Assembly: GCF_021018805.1 (NCBI RefSeq)
Contig: NC_086259.1
Location: 15,457,501 to 15,521,500, forward strand
DNA: 64,000 nucleotides
From: Prinia subflava
Lineage: Eukaryota; Chordata; Aves; Passeriformes; Cisticolidae
Reading direction: 5' to 3'
Position numbers and translations under genes: made by a program. The notes beneath the pieces were generated by a model. It saw nothing but the letters and a program-made list of their open reading frames with translations. It made no database searches and was not told the DNA's origin. Below, piece by piece: positions 1 through 10,600 of the stretch. Numbering within the stretch: position 1 is the first letter of the stretch; every line of letters starts with the position of its first letter.

Positions 1-900
1 AAGGACCCGGCCATATTAATAAATATGCAAAATCAACCAAAAAAGATTGTTCCATGTCCGTGCTGTTTAAAATTTAAGTGTTAATCAAAAGTCAGAGATA
101 CAGATAGATAAAAAGAACAAGCGTATAATGAGATAATATTAATCAATAAGGTAGGCCCTGTTTTTAGGCATGATATTTTTCTGATGCCAAAGAAAAGATT
201 AGATACCAAAGAAAAGGAGATTTTTAATGTGGATTATGAAGAAAGATAATGAGATAATATTGCGAGTGCTTGTGGGCAGATCTGTAAGCAGAATAAAAGA
301 AAGCATGAAAATGCTTGTTTGAAAATTTAGGAAGTCATCAATGAAAATGACTATCTTGAAGTCGATCTAGGGTGAGTGTAGACATGTTGATAGTGAAGCA
401 GGATAAGCTGGATTAAACTCAAGAGTTCTCTATAGACAGACTACAGTATTAGAGGGAGAAGGGATGAATTTGTTGTGAAAAAGCAAGTTTTCTAGCAAAG
501 ATACTCAGCACAGTGAGTGTAGGGGCAGAGAGAAAAGGGGTGAGGTAATTGTAGGTTGGACCTTCTTGTGTGTGTGTTGGGTAAAAGCCTGACAGTTAAA
601 AGAAAAAATTGGCAACAAACCAGACAGAAATTGATAACAAGTCTAGCAATAGAGCATGGATGAGAAGTAAGTTCTGATGGGGCAGCAGTGATGGCCAGTG
701 CAGAGGTGGGGTGGACTACACTGAAGGAGTTTATAGAAGGGGAGCTGACCAAACACATTTTTAGAGAGACAGATCGTGGCAAGAAGTCAAAGAACTTACA
801 AGATGAACAGGCAAGAATGTCTTCTGAACCAAGATGCAGGGATCTTTCTCTTCTGTTTGCACAGCACCCATGCAGCCTGTGTTCATCCTCCCCATCCTGC
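1..900. other. Unassigned, partly purine-rich noncoding stretch
   Basis: No gene is recognised. The + strand is rich in purines between about 200 and 700, with many GAAAA, GATAA and GAGAG runs. A 73-codon frame (688-909 +) and a 96-codon frame (492-782 -) overlap here. Neither has a signal peptide, domain or repeated motif, and their overlap on opposite strands argues against coding. The stretch could be an old unclassified repeat or plain unique sequence; its texture is unlike the AT-rich DNA just downstream. Confidence 0.3.
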
Positions 901-2639
901 AGTGCTTAGTGGCCTGGAAACTGGGAGAAAGCATTTTGGAAGAGGCTGTGCTGGCTGATTTTCAGTGTGAGAAACCCTCTTGTCAGTAGTGTTGAATATC
1001 AAGGGACAGAAATTTGTGTGCCCCTGATTGCCTTGAGAATGAGTCAAATCATTGATAATTGATAATAATGATCAAAACTCTCAATCAGTTCAGCTCCCAC
1101 CACCTCAGCTGCAGGGCCAAGGCACAACATGGCACCTTCACCTTTCTCCTGTCCTTAATTAAAGATTTGTGCATCAGCCCAGTAAATCTCCAGCAGCCTG
1201 GTGTGTGTGTGGTGTCCTGCACAGGATGTGCAGCCAGGCAGTGTGGTGGAAGTTTTGGGGTGTGGGGCATCAGCAGAGCTGGGCTGAGATGAGCAGGAGC
1301 CCAGTGCAGATGAAACAAAATGCAGAGTTCAGCTGAAAGATGAGGGACAGGGCTTAGTGGGGCTGTGGGAGCTGGTGACTCAGTGTACAGCACTGAGAGA
1401 GCCCCAGCATTAACACATCCTTTGTTCATGCCAGAAATAGATGTGCTCGTCAGCCTTTAGGAATGGAATCTAACTCAATAGCAAAGTGTTACATGTTCAC
1501 AAACATTGGGTTTGATTTTATTTTAACACACTGGTCAGGTTTCACACCCAGCTTTCCCATATTTTATGTTATTGTGTGGGCCTTGAGCTCCATCAAAGTT
1601 TTTCCCATAAACTAAAGAAGGAAAGAACTGTGTAAAATCATAGGTTTTATTCTTCTTTAGGCACACAGCACAAGAATAGTGCAATAGTGCACCGGCATTG
1701 CTGGGTTTGTGTCATTGTCAAAATGTTGGTCTGAGCCAGTGGAGACAATTTGAGACTTTATTCATCCACACACATCCAGTATTTGTCAGGTGATGGTCCA
1801 TTAGTTAATGTGTCAAACTCAGCAGTATGTGAGGAAGTGGCAGTGTCCATAGCACATTAACATGTTTTTCTAGTTCACACTGATCTAAATGACCTGAAAT
1901 CTGATTGTGTGGATTGCTTATATCTTTTAGCACTTACTGACATTTAGCAACTGCTATGTTTGCTAGAAATATATCCAGGTATACATAAATCCAGTTGAGG
2001 GGAACCTTTTACTTCAGAAGATTAAAGTATGTTAACACTGCATGTAACTAATTAGAACATATAGCGAGTGAAGTGTATTTTACATTTTCAAATGAAATTC
2101 CTTTCAGCAGATGCTAATACATATTAGGACATCTGTTTATATTTTCCTTCAGTCTCTTTTTAAACTGCATCTTATTTAAAATACTGTTGTCAGCTGAAAT
2201 AGTATAGCCTTAAACAATACTACTTGTATGTGTAGTTGTGAACTCATACGTCTGCTTTTGAGATGTCTTTCTGCATAAGCAGATTTTTGTTTTGTTTTGT
2301 GTAAGTGAAAGATGTATAAAAAGTTGTTTTGCCTCATTTAAATTGGAGCAGGGATGCAAAAGGCAGAAAGAAGTCAGTAGGATAAAATGTAGTGCTATCC
2401 CCACTAGGTAAAGTTGTCCAATTACGCCTGGTGTCAGAACTTTTCAGCATTTGAATGGCTGGGAGGGGATACTAATTTCAACCTTAATGATCGCTGCTTT
2501 AGGAGTCAACATCACAACACTTCACTTATAATTTTAGCACATCTGTCAGCCTCTGCTAAAAAGGAGCCCTGGGCTAGTGGGTGACTGAAGATCCTTTTAT
2601 CCCTAGAGAGGATTATGTATTCCCTTCAAGAGAAGGAAA
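901..2639. other. Noncoding DNA, nothing recognised
   Basis: Ordinary AT-rich sequence with a few lightly GC-rich patches (about 1090-1400). Short frames exist on both strands at 1059-1429 but they shadow each other and show no family signature. No repeat, RNA gene or conserved-looking block was identified. Confidence 0.4.
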
Positions 2640-3260
2640 ATAAAAAGGTTATAAATACTCACCTACTTCACTGCTGCCCACATTTGCCCTGTTGACAAAT
2701 AGTGACTTTCACATCCTGCTTTTACATTCATAAGCACAAAAATAAATAAAAACTATGCAACTTCTCATTGTATAGCACTTATGGAAGCAGCCCATTTATA
2801 ATGTCACATATTCTATAACACCATATAGTCCCTAAGCTGGACTTTTTTTCATTTCAATAGATCACACTGATTTCCTGTATGACTTTATCTGCCTAATACA
2901 AAGTGGGATTGAACAGTTATTTGTCTGGATTTCGCCACTCCTTATCAAACATTTATGATTTAGCTGTTGCTACAGCATCTTCTTGTAAGGTCTTTCTTAT
3001 TTTTATCTTCTCAGGAAGGGTTTGAATGCGATAACAGGGCTGTAATAAATCTATCTCTTGAAAATGAAGCATATTTTGGGAAGCTGTGTGCTGTGGGCTG
3101 CCAGGGGAGGGGAGGGTGAAGGGGCAGGACAGTCAAGCGAGTGGATTGTTCCAGGGACACTGTGGGCACCTATCAGTGAAAATGATTGACTCGTTCTAGT
3201 GGAGGGTAGCAGTGCATTGAGACTCCTGCCTGCATGCTAGGCTGCTGTTCTGGAGGTGAA
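2640..3260. promoter_or_regulatory. Weak candidate conserved noncoding block
   Basis: Complex, non-repetitive sequence with several homeodomain-like ATTA/TTAT cores and GATA-like words (2640-3000). It is followed by a G-rich part (3080-3130) that contains a quadruplex motif. Only three or four CpGs are retained. The resemblance to a conserved element is a judgement of texture only, and it may simply be unique neutral sequence. Confidence 0.15.
3104..3124 (+). other. G-quadruplex motif
   Basis: Four G tracts lie on the + strand: G4 at 3104-3107, G4 at 3109-3112, G3 at 3114-3116 and G4 at 3121-3124, with loops of 1, 1 and 4 bases. This meets the usual G3+N1-7 rule for an intramolecular quadruplex. 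Very short loops favour a stable parallel fold. It is the only clear four-tract motif I found in the window. Confidence 0.7.
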
Positions 3261-3474
3261 AGACCCGATAGAAAAGGCAGTTTTGCCTAATCAGGGCAAA
3301 TTTAGAGAGCCAGCGTGAGGCTGTAGGTGGAGGAAAAATAGCACAAGTCATAGAAAGGTCAGCAGGTTTGTGTCTTCTCTGTTTATAGGAATAAAAAAAG
3401 CAAGATCTCAGTCTAATTATTTCTGTTTCTCTTTCAATTTCTGTATTCTTTATCTAGAGAGGAAAAGAAAATAT

Positions 3475-3502
3475 ATTAATACTTATAATACTTATAATAA
3501 TG
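3475..3502. repeat. Short tandem repeat of a 9-base unit
   Basis: Two and a bit copies of an ACTTATAAT-type unit stand in tandem in very AT-rich DNA. It is short and of no evident function. Confidence 0.45.
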
Positions 3503-3714
3503 ACCGATTTAATGAAATGGGAGTGGGATGTGCCTGACAATAGGACCTTTTTTGTGTTGCAGCTTATTTTAAAATTTAATTTGAAAGAAAAAAAATCACA
3601 GTAAACCTATCCATTGTGTATCCCAGGTGTTTTTATATTCCTAACCAGAGCATTTTGCCTGAACATTTTCCAAACAACCTCATCATACAGAAGTAATTTA
3701 TTTTTCATTACATA

Positions 3715-3950
3715 ATGCTTTTCATTCAATGATTTCAAAATGCTCTGCTAAGTGTGCTTTTTGAAGTGCCAAACTAAGTGTCATATAACCCTGGGGAGAT
3801 GTCTGCTGGTTTTATTGTACCTATTTTGCAGACAGGTAAATTCAAACACAGACAGATTAGCAGACACCCTGTGAATGAGTAAAGCAGGGAAGACCAAACC
3901 CCTAATTCTGCCTGCTGAGAGCCAGCCCTGAGCACGTGCCCCTTTGTCCA
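3715..3950 (-). repeat. Old MIR-like (CORE-SINE/L2 tail) relic, reverse orientation
   Basis: Read on the + strand, the stretch follows the order expected of a reversed MIR or related amniote element. It has an ATAACCCTGGGG word near 3785, then TTATTGTACCTATTTTGCAG at about 3812-3831. A CAGGTAAA / ACACAGACAGATTAG run follows, then a part resembling the reversed 'accession to core' segment ending in AGAGCC near 3923. MIR elements reversed give CCCTATGAGG, ATTTTACAGATGAGGAAA and AGAGGTTAAG in that order, so word order and spacing agree while identity is low. This fits an insertion predating the amniote radiation. The alternative is an L3/CR1-type 3' end. Boundaries are approximate. Confidence 0.5.
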
Positions 3951-4900
3951 ATGCTCAAAAGGTGTTCAGGCTGTGTGTAGGGAAAGAAGAGAAAAAAAAC
4001 TTTGCAGAACCTATAAAAGTTAATAATTACATTGTAAATGCTGCTTATCTGATAATGAACATTTAATACAGAACCATAAATTTACATGACACTTGGAAAA
4101 AAAAAATGTTCTTTTGTTTTTGTCTTCAATTCCCAAGTCTGTTTATAGTTAAATTTTTAACTTGCTTAATCGAGGCTGTATTCTGTCCTGCCTCCTTTTT
4201 TATGTCTTCACCAGTGCTTTCAATGACCTCTTTGCAAGTTTCTTTATATAGAAACCTGCTATGCTGTCTTGAATGCACAAGGTCAATAATGATTACCCTC
4301 TAACTTTGAAGGGCATCCCCCTTCTGTGCTTGTGAAATGTATCAAGCCACAAAGTCCCTGCATCCCATAATTGTAATTTCTCTTATGAAATGCAGTATTA
4401 AGAAAGGTATTTTTATTTCCCAAACAGTAGAGCTTTAGTACATAAGTATGTTAAGCCTGGTAAAGTCAAGATTTTTTTTTCAATGTAGGAAAGTAGACCT
4501 GACAGTTTAATTTAAAACAAATCCACATTGACGGAAGCATTTCTTTGAAATATATTTCAAAAGAAGTAAACAGCCTAAGTTGTTTTTGAATATGTGGATG
4601 GAAAGCTGGATTTCTGTTGTTTTATATCCAAATGATGCAATAGGTATTTATTTTTTATTTCTAGAGAACTGTATCATGATCTCTGCACACTCTAAAGGCT
4701 TCAGAGACTTTAGCATGATCTGTACAGAAAAGCTGCTGCTACTGTGAACTGCAGATGATTTGTGTAACGAAATTTTGCCTATCTTTTGGAACCAGTGGTC
4801 CTCTAATAATTATCAATAAACAAAGTCAGTTAAAAGAAACTACAGAAAAGCATCAAGTGATAACAAAAAATTGCTTAATTTGAATTGATACTAGAGCAGG
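3951..4900. other. AT-rich noncoding DNA, nothing recognised
   Basis: The sequence is AT-rich with short A and T runs. A 65-codon frame at 4106-4303 is a low-complexity hydrophobic translation of T-rich DNA and is not taken as a gene. Confidence 0.4.
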
Positions 4901-5009
4901 CATTGACTGTGTCATCCCACAGCTTAATAGCTGGAGCCCTGGTTCAATACCATGAACTTGGGAAGGTTTCCCTAATGAAAGAACTGATGTTTTCTGTTCA
5001 GTAGCAGCA
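4901..5009 (+). repeat. Copy A of a duplicated 109-bp module
   Basis: This segment aligns without gaps to 5472-5580 in the same orientation, with 14 differences in 109 positions (about 87% identity, counted by eye). Four of the 14 differences cluster at 4916-4919. The longest shared runs include TAATAGCTGGAG and ATGAACTTGGGAAGGTTT. A GGTTCAATACC word at about 4941-4951 resembles a pol III B box, but no convincing A box or tRNA fold surrounds it. Outside the 109 bp the two copies do not align, apart from a few bases on the left. It may be a tandemly duplicated regulatory module, or two insertions of an unclassified short element. Confidence 0.85.
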
Positions 5010-5471
5010 ATAGTTTAACTTTTTTAATTACTTCCTTTAAAAGTTTACACACCACTAATTGCAGCACTATATAAAAGAATGTAATGTATTGGCTAATATC
5101 AGTAAGCGAGTTCTCAGACATAAATGTGAAATAACAAGTCATTTTAAAAATAACTTAATGCAGATATTCTATTTAACATTAATAAATGAATGCACTGCAA
5201 TTCTTTTTACCAACAAGTAATTTGGAGTTCTATTTAAGTATATTTTCAGAAAGCTGCTTATTTGGTTTTCAGTGTCTTTTCCATCAGTTATGCATTTTCT
5301 GGATATGCTGGCAAATATTATTTCCCCCTCTCCCCCCATTATTAACAGAAAGCTCAGAACAAGGCATGTAAGTTAGAAGAGCCGTGCGTTCATGTAAATA
5401 TCTAAACATATATAAATTAGCTTTAAAAATTGAATTCACTGAACATGAATAGTCACTTAAAGTGTAACTGG
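5010..5471. other. AT-rich spacer between the two module copies
   Basis: 462 bases, strongly AT-rich, with many TTTAA and TATTT words. It does not resemble either copy and has no recognised feature. The 61-codon frame in it (5186-5371) is a composition artefact. Confidence 0.4.
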
Positions 5472-5580
5472 AATTGACTGTGTCATGTATCAGCCTAATA
5501 GCTGGAGCGCTGGTTCAATACAATGAACTTGGGAAGGTTTTCTTAATGAAAGAACTGACGTTTTCTGTGCAGTGGCTGCA
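5472..5580 (+). repeat. Copy B of a duplicated 109-bp module
   Basis: Second copy of the module at 4901-5009, same orientation, ungapped, about 87% identical. Its B-box-like word differs by one base (GGTTCAATACA). It abuts a CpG-retaining block that begins near 5590, so this copy may be part of, or next to, a larger regulatory element, whereas copy A is surrounded by AT-rich DNA. No target-site duplication or poly-A tail flanks either copy. Confidence 0.85.
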
Positions 5581-5589
5581 TTCATCAGA

Positions 5590-6560
5590 CCACACAGTGT
5601 TCATTACACTACAAAGGACTGCCAATGTGAATTGTTAGGATCATCTATTAGGTAAACCGGATGGGGACAAAAGATAGCAGCGGAATGGGAGGCTCCAGCA
5701 CCTCTGCAGGATGTGGAGTCCGACTGCTTTGATGACCTTTCACCGGTGCATTAGCATCCATTCACACAGGGATCCCAAGTTCATTCCCTGATTCTGCCAA
5801 CCACAACTGGCAAGGAGCCAGTGCTAGGTGCCTTCATCTCCCTGGCTGACAACACAGACTAGCCCTGTGCTTTATAGGGACACCTCCTTTAATCTGCTTC
5901 CTTTCAGTATCCTGGAAGTTATCAAAAAAAATGGACACTCTCTAGCAATGCTAATTAGGCACTAAAACCCACCCTGGTTTGTGGTGCTAATTTGGAGAGG
6001 TGCCCTGGATTGGGGCTGGTCTCTTCAGAGGGAAGATGAGCCCTGTGCCATTGGGAAATGGGAAAAACCAGACATGCTGATTGGCAAGGTCAGGCTGGAG
6101 GGCCCAGCGCTGACTCAGGAGCAGGCACGATAATTCAGCGGGGATTTGCATCCACTCTGTCCCTTGCTTACCTAATGGGAGCATTGTTAGGCTGTTTCAT
6201 AGGGAGCTTAGTGCCTGAAAAGGGAGATTTAATAGTAAAGATAAAAGTTTTGCTCCAATTCTCCCAACATCCAGTTATTAAGAAGCTAGTCTGCTCTGTG
6301 AGGCAGCTCACTACAAAAGCATTCCCAGTTCACAGACAGAGGCTGTGTTACAGCACATAACAGCTTTAATTCTTTCCCCAGGATATTTAGAGTAGATGTG
6401 TTGGTATCATGCACTGTTTTTCCTCTCACTTTCAGTGTTGAAGCTGAAGTTATGTGATGGTTGCTAGCCTAAAAGTCCATGCCTCAAGGTCATTCCCCTA
6501 ACCTTATTTCCCACGTGTTTAAATGTATTTATATAGATAGGTAAAATATGGTAGCTGCTG
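5590..6560. promoter_or_regulatory. Candidate conserved regulatory cluster
   Basis: CpGs are retained (near 5659, 5680, 5720, 5754, 6108, 6128 and 6138) against a CpG-poor background, and there is no repeat. Recognisable binding-site words are a TGACTCA AP-1/NF-E2 core (6111-6117) in a context close to a Maf element, an exact ATTTGCAT POU octamer (6144-6151), an exact TCAAGGTCA NR5A/ESRR site (6484-6492) and a CACGTG E-box (6512-6517). Individual words occur by chance; it is the grouping with kept CpGs that suggests an enhancer. Frames on both strands at 5987-6360 overlap each other and are not genes. Confidence 0.35.
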
Positions 6561-9500
6561 CCACGTAACCTTGTTTCCTTTCCTGACACCTCCAGCTGCT
6601 GGAATTGAATATAAAGCTGTTATTTGGGATGGGGACATGTACTGTCAGTCCTGCTTTGAGTTGAGCACGGGTGCAGTCAGTCCAGCAGAGGTGGCAGCTC
6701 TTTTACCTCACCTGCCACAGCCACCACCACTGCTACCTGACAGACACCTAAGGCAGAGCAAGGGAAAAGCACCCAGGAGGTGCAGAAGTTGCAGTGAATT
6801 TTGTATGCAGCAAAAATTACCAAAGAGTAGTAATTCTTTCTTCAAAAAATTACATTTCTTTTGGGTTTTCAGAGTTTTAAAGCTTATTGAAAATGCTGTG
6901 TGTATTTTTATTCCAGGGTCTGTGTTCTTTCTTTTCTTTTATTCCTGCTTCTCTGTGGACTGGAATTAGTGCCTCAGTGCCAAGTGTTACACAATTCTGT
7001 GGTAACTGCAATACCATGTCAGATTTTTTTAATATATCATGATATTGAGAGGAAATATCCGGATTTTCAGAGCACATCAGCCAACTGGTCAGCCAGTAAG
7101 ACCAGTATGATGAAAATATGTCCTGGTTGATGTAAAAATAGAAACAAAAGATTTTCAGTTAGTTCTGCTTGCCTTTATTTTCTTTTTTGTTTCTTTTCTT
7201 TTCTTTCCGAATTACTTAACTAGAGAGAGATTTCATTGGTACTCAAACTGACTTGTCAGGATTTGGGTCCATATGATGGGAATGTTCTAAGGAATGAAAG
7301 GCCTGTGTGAAATGGGCTGTCCCCAAAGGACAGCAGGAGGCACCAGGGCTGCTGGAAATGGTGAGGATATTTCCCAGATGGAGGAGGATAAGCTGCATTA
7401 GAAATCTGGGATAGGGTAAAGGAGCAAGAGGTTCAAGGAATAAAAATCCAAGTGCCCGATTTGTACAACACCTCCTTTGCAAACAGCCAAGTATGGAGAG
7501 AGTTGACAAAAGAGAACTGAAAGGCTCATTTGCAAAAGAGGTGACATCAGAAATTTTGTTGAGGACAGATTTGTCCTTGCTGGGGTAGGTGAACAGCACA
7601 CACCCAACTCCTCAGATATCCCCTGGGTGATACCAGAGTTCAGCTGAAGGAAATAAAGAGGGAACCATTCTGTGTAGCTATGATCCTTCAAAAGAATCTG
7701 GCTGAGTCCCTGCTCTCGTTGATCTGACCACAAATGTGGGAGCAAGGAGCAGCAAGGACACTGAGGTCTTTGGATTTATTGTGCAAATCAGGGAGCAATG
7801 CAAAAATTCTTCAGTCTATGCATTTTAAGTATATTTTTAAGCTCTTACCTCTTTTTTGGATATCTGCTGTAATATAGGAGGAAATCAGTTATCTGTCCAG
7901 GATATTTCACTGCTGAAAATGCATCATATCACAGCTTTCATTGTGTTGTATGACCTCCCCTGAGAGTGCAGTGTATGCACAGGTGACTACAGCTAAAGGT
8001 CTGTGAAATGTTACTTGCTACATTTAAAATATCCACAAAAATGATCATCATTTTTTTATTAGAGTGGAGGTTAAGATACAGTTTTCTCATTAAAGAAAAA
8101 TATACTATTTTAAACTTAGAGCTTGCCAAAATTGTATTTGTCTTAATGTTTAGAAAAAGAAATTTGAAGATGTAATACCAGAGTATTTAAAATTTTCTGC
8201 TTCTTGAAGCACAGAGCACAGGGGTTGATCCTCCATTACACTAAAGTTTATTAATGCCTCTCTGTGGGAGTGTTACAGGGTCCTCAAGAGTTTGTGCACA
8301 GCCTTAACCATGCCCTGTTCCAGATGTCTGGAAACACTGGTGGGTCAAAACAGAGAGGAACTACAGGCCTGTGCTCCTTTCCTGTGGCTTTGCTTGGAAA
8401 CTTTGTTCAGGCAAAATATGAAATATTTGTTTCAGTTTTGCACTTCACTAGAAGCTGAAACTGTACAGAGCAGCCTTGAAGCTGCTGTGACTGGAGGGGC
8501 CTCAGGAATGTGGCAGTGGCAGGTGACTTAAATCTTAAAATGTGTTCCAGCTCCCTGGGAGGAGGTCAGAACCCAAGATTTAAACATAGTTTAAAACAAT
8601 AAAAAGCTCCAGGTAGCTTAGGACATTCCTACATAACAATCCTGTCCTTCCTCTGCTGTGTTCTGAAGGTGTGGTGAAGGAGGGGTGCTCATGGTAAGGA
8701 TTTGCCAGCACTTGTAAAGAGGAATATATTTACTTTGAATAAGTTCTGTAAATCACCTGTCTGCATAATTAGTTTGTGTGGGAAGTGAAGTGGGATGGGT
8801 TGGGGTTTTTTTCTGCTTTCGAAAATTGGATGGCAATTAATTTATTATGGGATTTCTGTAGGAAAGTAGAAATTCTGTGGAATGGCTTGTTTGTGGAGCA
8901 AAGTTGTCATCTGTTGCTGTTTTTCTCTTAATTAGAGAGGCATTTTTAATTATCTGTCAAGGTCCCTTAGAACCTGGGATAGCTGGTCTTATGTATGAAA
9001 TCAAAACAAGGTGAGTCTGTCTCAACTGATAGGAAGTAGAATGAAGCCCAAATATGAGAATAATTAGCAGGTTTGGACAGCAGGGAGGAACAAGCTCCCT
9101 GTCAGGTATGATGGCTGTCCCTGCTCCTTTGCACTCCCCTGTACTCTGTTTCTGATGCAGTTCAAAACTTGTAATTATACCAAACATTATCCATTATTTT
9201 CATATTTATGTAGTTTTTGGGTGCCTTTAAATGTGGTGAAGATCTCCAATCCTTTATCAAAATGTAATACTCACTAAGGCATTTGTGAAGCAGAAAGAGA
9301 AATGAAATTTGACTTTCTGCTTTCCCTGTGTGCACACAGCTCCTTCTCACAGGAGTCGCTCTAGAACAAGGGAGCTTTACCAAAGCTCATTCACAAAATA
9401 CAAAGCAATATTGCTGCAGAAATTCCTGTTGAAAGTGCACACTGGTGTGGCCTCTTACAAGTGGAAAGTGTATCACAAAAGATGACCAGAATCAGGATAG

Positions 9501-9719
9501 CTTTGAGGGAAATTATTGTGCTCCTCTGGGTGGTCCCCACGTGTGTACTGGTGTGGCAGAGAGGGCGCACTGGCAAAGAAACATTTAATTGCACAGTAGC
9601 TGTCAGATCATCCATAATTGAATCAACTCTGCTTGTGTAACAAAATCCCAGTGTTCTCAAATTGAAATCACTTAAGTAAAATGATTTTGTGGTGTTCAAA
9701 AAGCAACAGAAAAAAAAAT
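6561..9719. other. Noncoding DNA, no gene recognised
   Basis: Mixed-composition DNA with scattered frames of up to 132 codons (6571-6969 +; 7243-7599 and 7398-7745 -). They overlap in several frames and have no recognisable domain. The first contains a CxxCF-like word that briefly suggested a zinc-binding motif, but no further Cys/His pairs follow. The 7240-7760 segment is less AT-rich than its surroundings and could be an old unclassified repeat. No exon, RNA gene or identifiable transposon was seen. Confidence 0.35.
7173..7208. repeat. Pyrimidine-rich tract
   Basis: A run of T with interspersed C and few purines, built on TTTTC units. It is low-complexity sequence. It could pass for a polypyrimidine tract but no exon follows. 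Confidence 0.6.
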
Positions 9720-10600
9720 TCACTAAAGACCATTAAGCGGCCTCAAGCCCCACGTTTCAGTGTTCATTTGTACCGATTATGGTGTGACAGCTCTTGAGTT
9801 TCCAATGATAACAGCCATCTGACTTGATCTGAGTTCAATGGATTTTCACTAAAATAGAATCATCGCCTTTGTGATGGATAGAAAAAGTAAAGCAATACAT
9901 CCTGATAAATGCTCCGGCTTTTTTTTTCCCCTTCCCTTATTGTGACCTTGTACAATCTATAAGTGAGCAAAGCTGAGCCCTGGCCACTGCTGCAACGCAT
10001 CAGGACTTTGAAATTTAAGTAGCTCTGAAACCCATCAATGGGGTGAAGGGAGAATGGCCTGAGAAAGCGATGGATCATGCTTAGAGGGCTCACAGGGAAG
10101 CAGGGTAAGCTGAAGGTCAATACGCAGACATGTCCTGAAGGAGCAGCTCAGACACTCATTCACATTCACATCTCAAAGCCACTGCTGCTGCAGCGCTGCC
10201 AGCAGAGATCAGGAGGAGAGTGAAATAAAACAAGAATTTCAGAGCTTATAATTTCTTTGCAGAGGCAAATGGCACAAGGGTGCAGTGTAAAATAGCTGTG
10301 ACCTCTCGTGTTGGTGCAGTGGCCTCATCATCCCGTGCCAGCAGCAAGGAGCAGAGCCCCATGGAAAGGAATCCTTGCCAAGTGCTCTCCCCAGGCTTCC
10401 AAACTTTCTCAGTCCTGCTAATTGTGAAGAGCGTTTAACATTTTTAATATGTCATTGATCGTTTGTAACACATTATTCAGCATGACATGAAAGTGAGCTA
10501 AACTGGAAGGGATGCAATCTGAATCCATGCACATGCAGACAAGTAATTAAGGGTCTTTACACTCTGAGCTTTGTGTGCCAGAGCGGATGGGAATGTGCAC
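9720..10600. promoter_or_regulatory. Candidate conserved noncoding block
   Basis: Nearly 900 bases of complex sequence with retained CpGs, for example near 9739, 9752, 9773, 9865, 9914, 9995, 10068, 10121, 10193, 10305, 10335, 10431 and 10460. It includes TGACAG (MEIS/TGIF-type) near 9786, several ATTA/TAAT cores, and a GC-rich GCTGCTGCAGCGCTG word near 10187. An internal T9/C4 run near 9919-9931 marks a low-complexity break. Density of such signals is above neighbouring DNA. Function as an enhancer is an inference. Confidence 0.33.

Noticed and set aside
688..909. 73-codon frame with a charged, helical-looking translation
   Set aside because: Purine-rich DNA gives Glu/Lys/Arg-rich translations by composition; an opposing frame overlaps and nothing resembles a known protein.
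4941..4951. B-box-like word GGTTCAATACC as a sign of a tRNA gene
   Set aside because: No A box at the right distance, no acceptor stem and no T-run terminator; copy B breaks the word.
6571..6969. 132-codon frame containing a CxxCF word suggestive of a zinc-binding (LIM-like) motif
   Set aside because: Only one Cys pair; the further Cys/His pairs required for LIM or related fingers are absent.
7240..7760. Less AT-rich patch with overlapping minus-strand frames, considered as retroelement remnant
   Set aside because: No LTR ends, primer-binding site or polymerase-type motif visible; the frames show no retroviral family signature.
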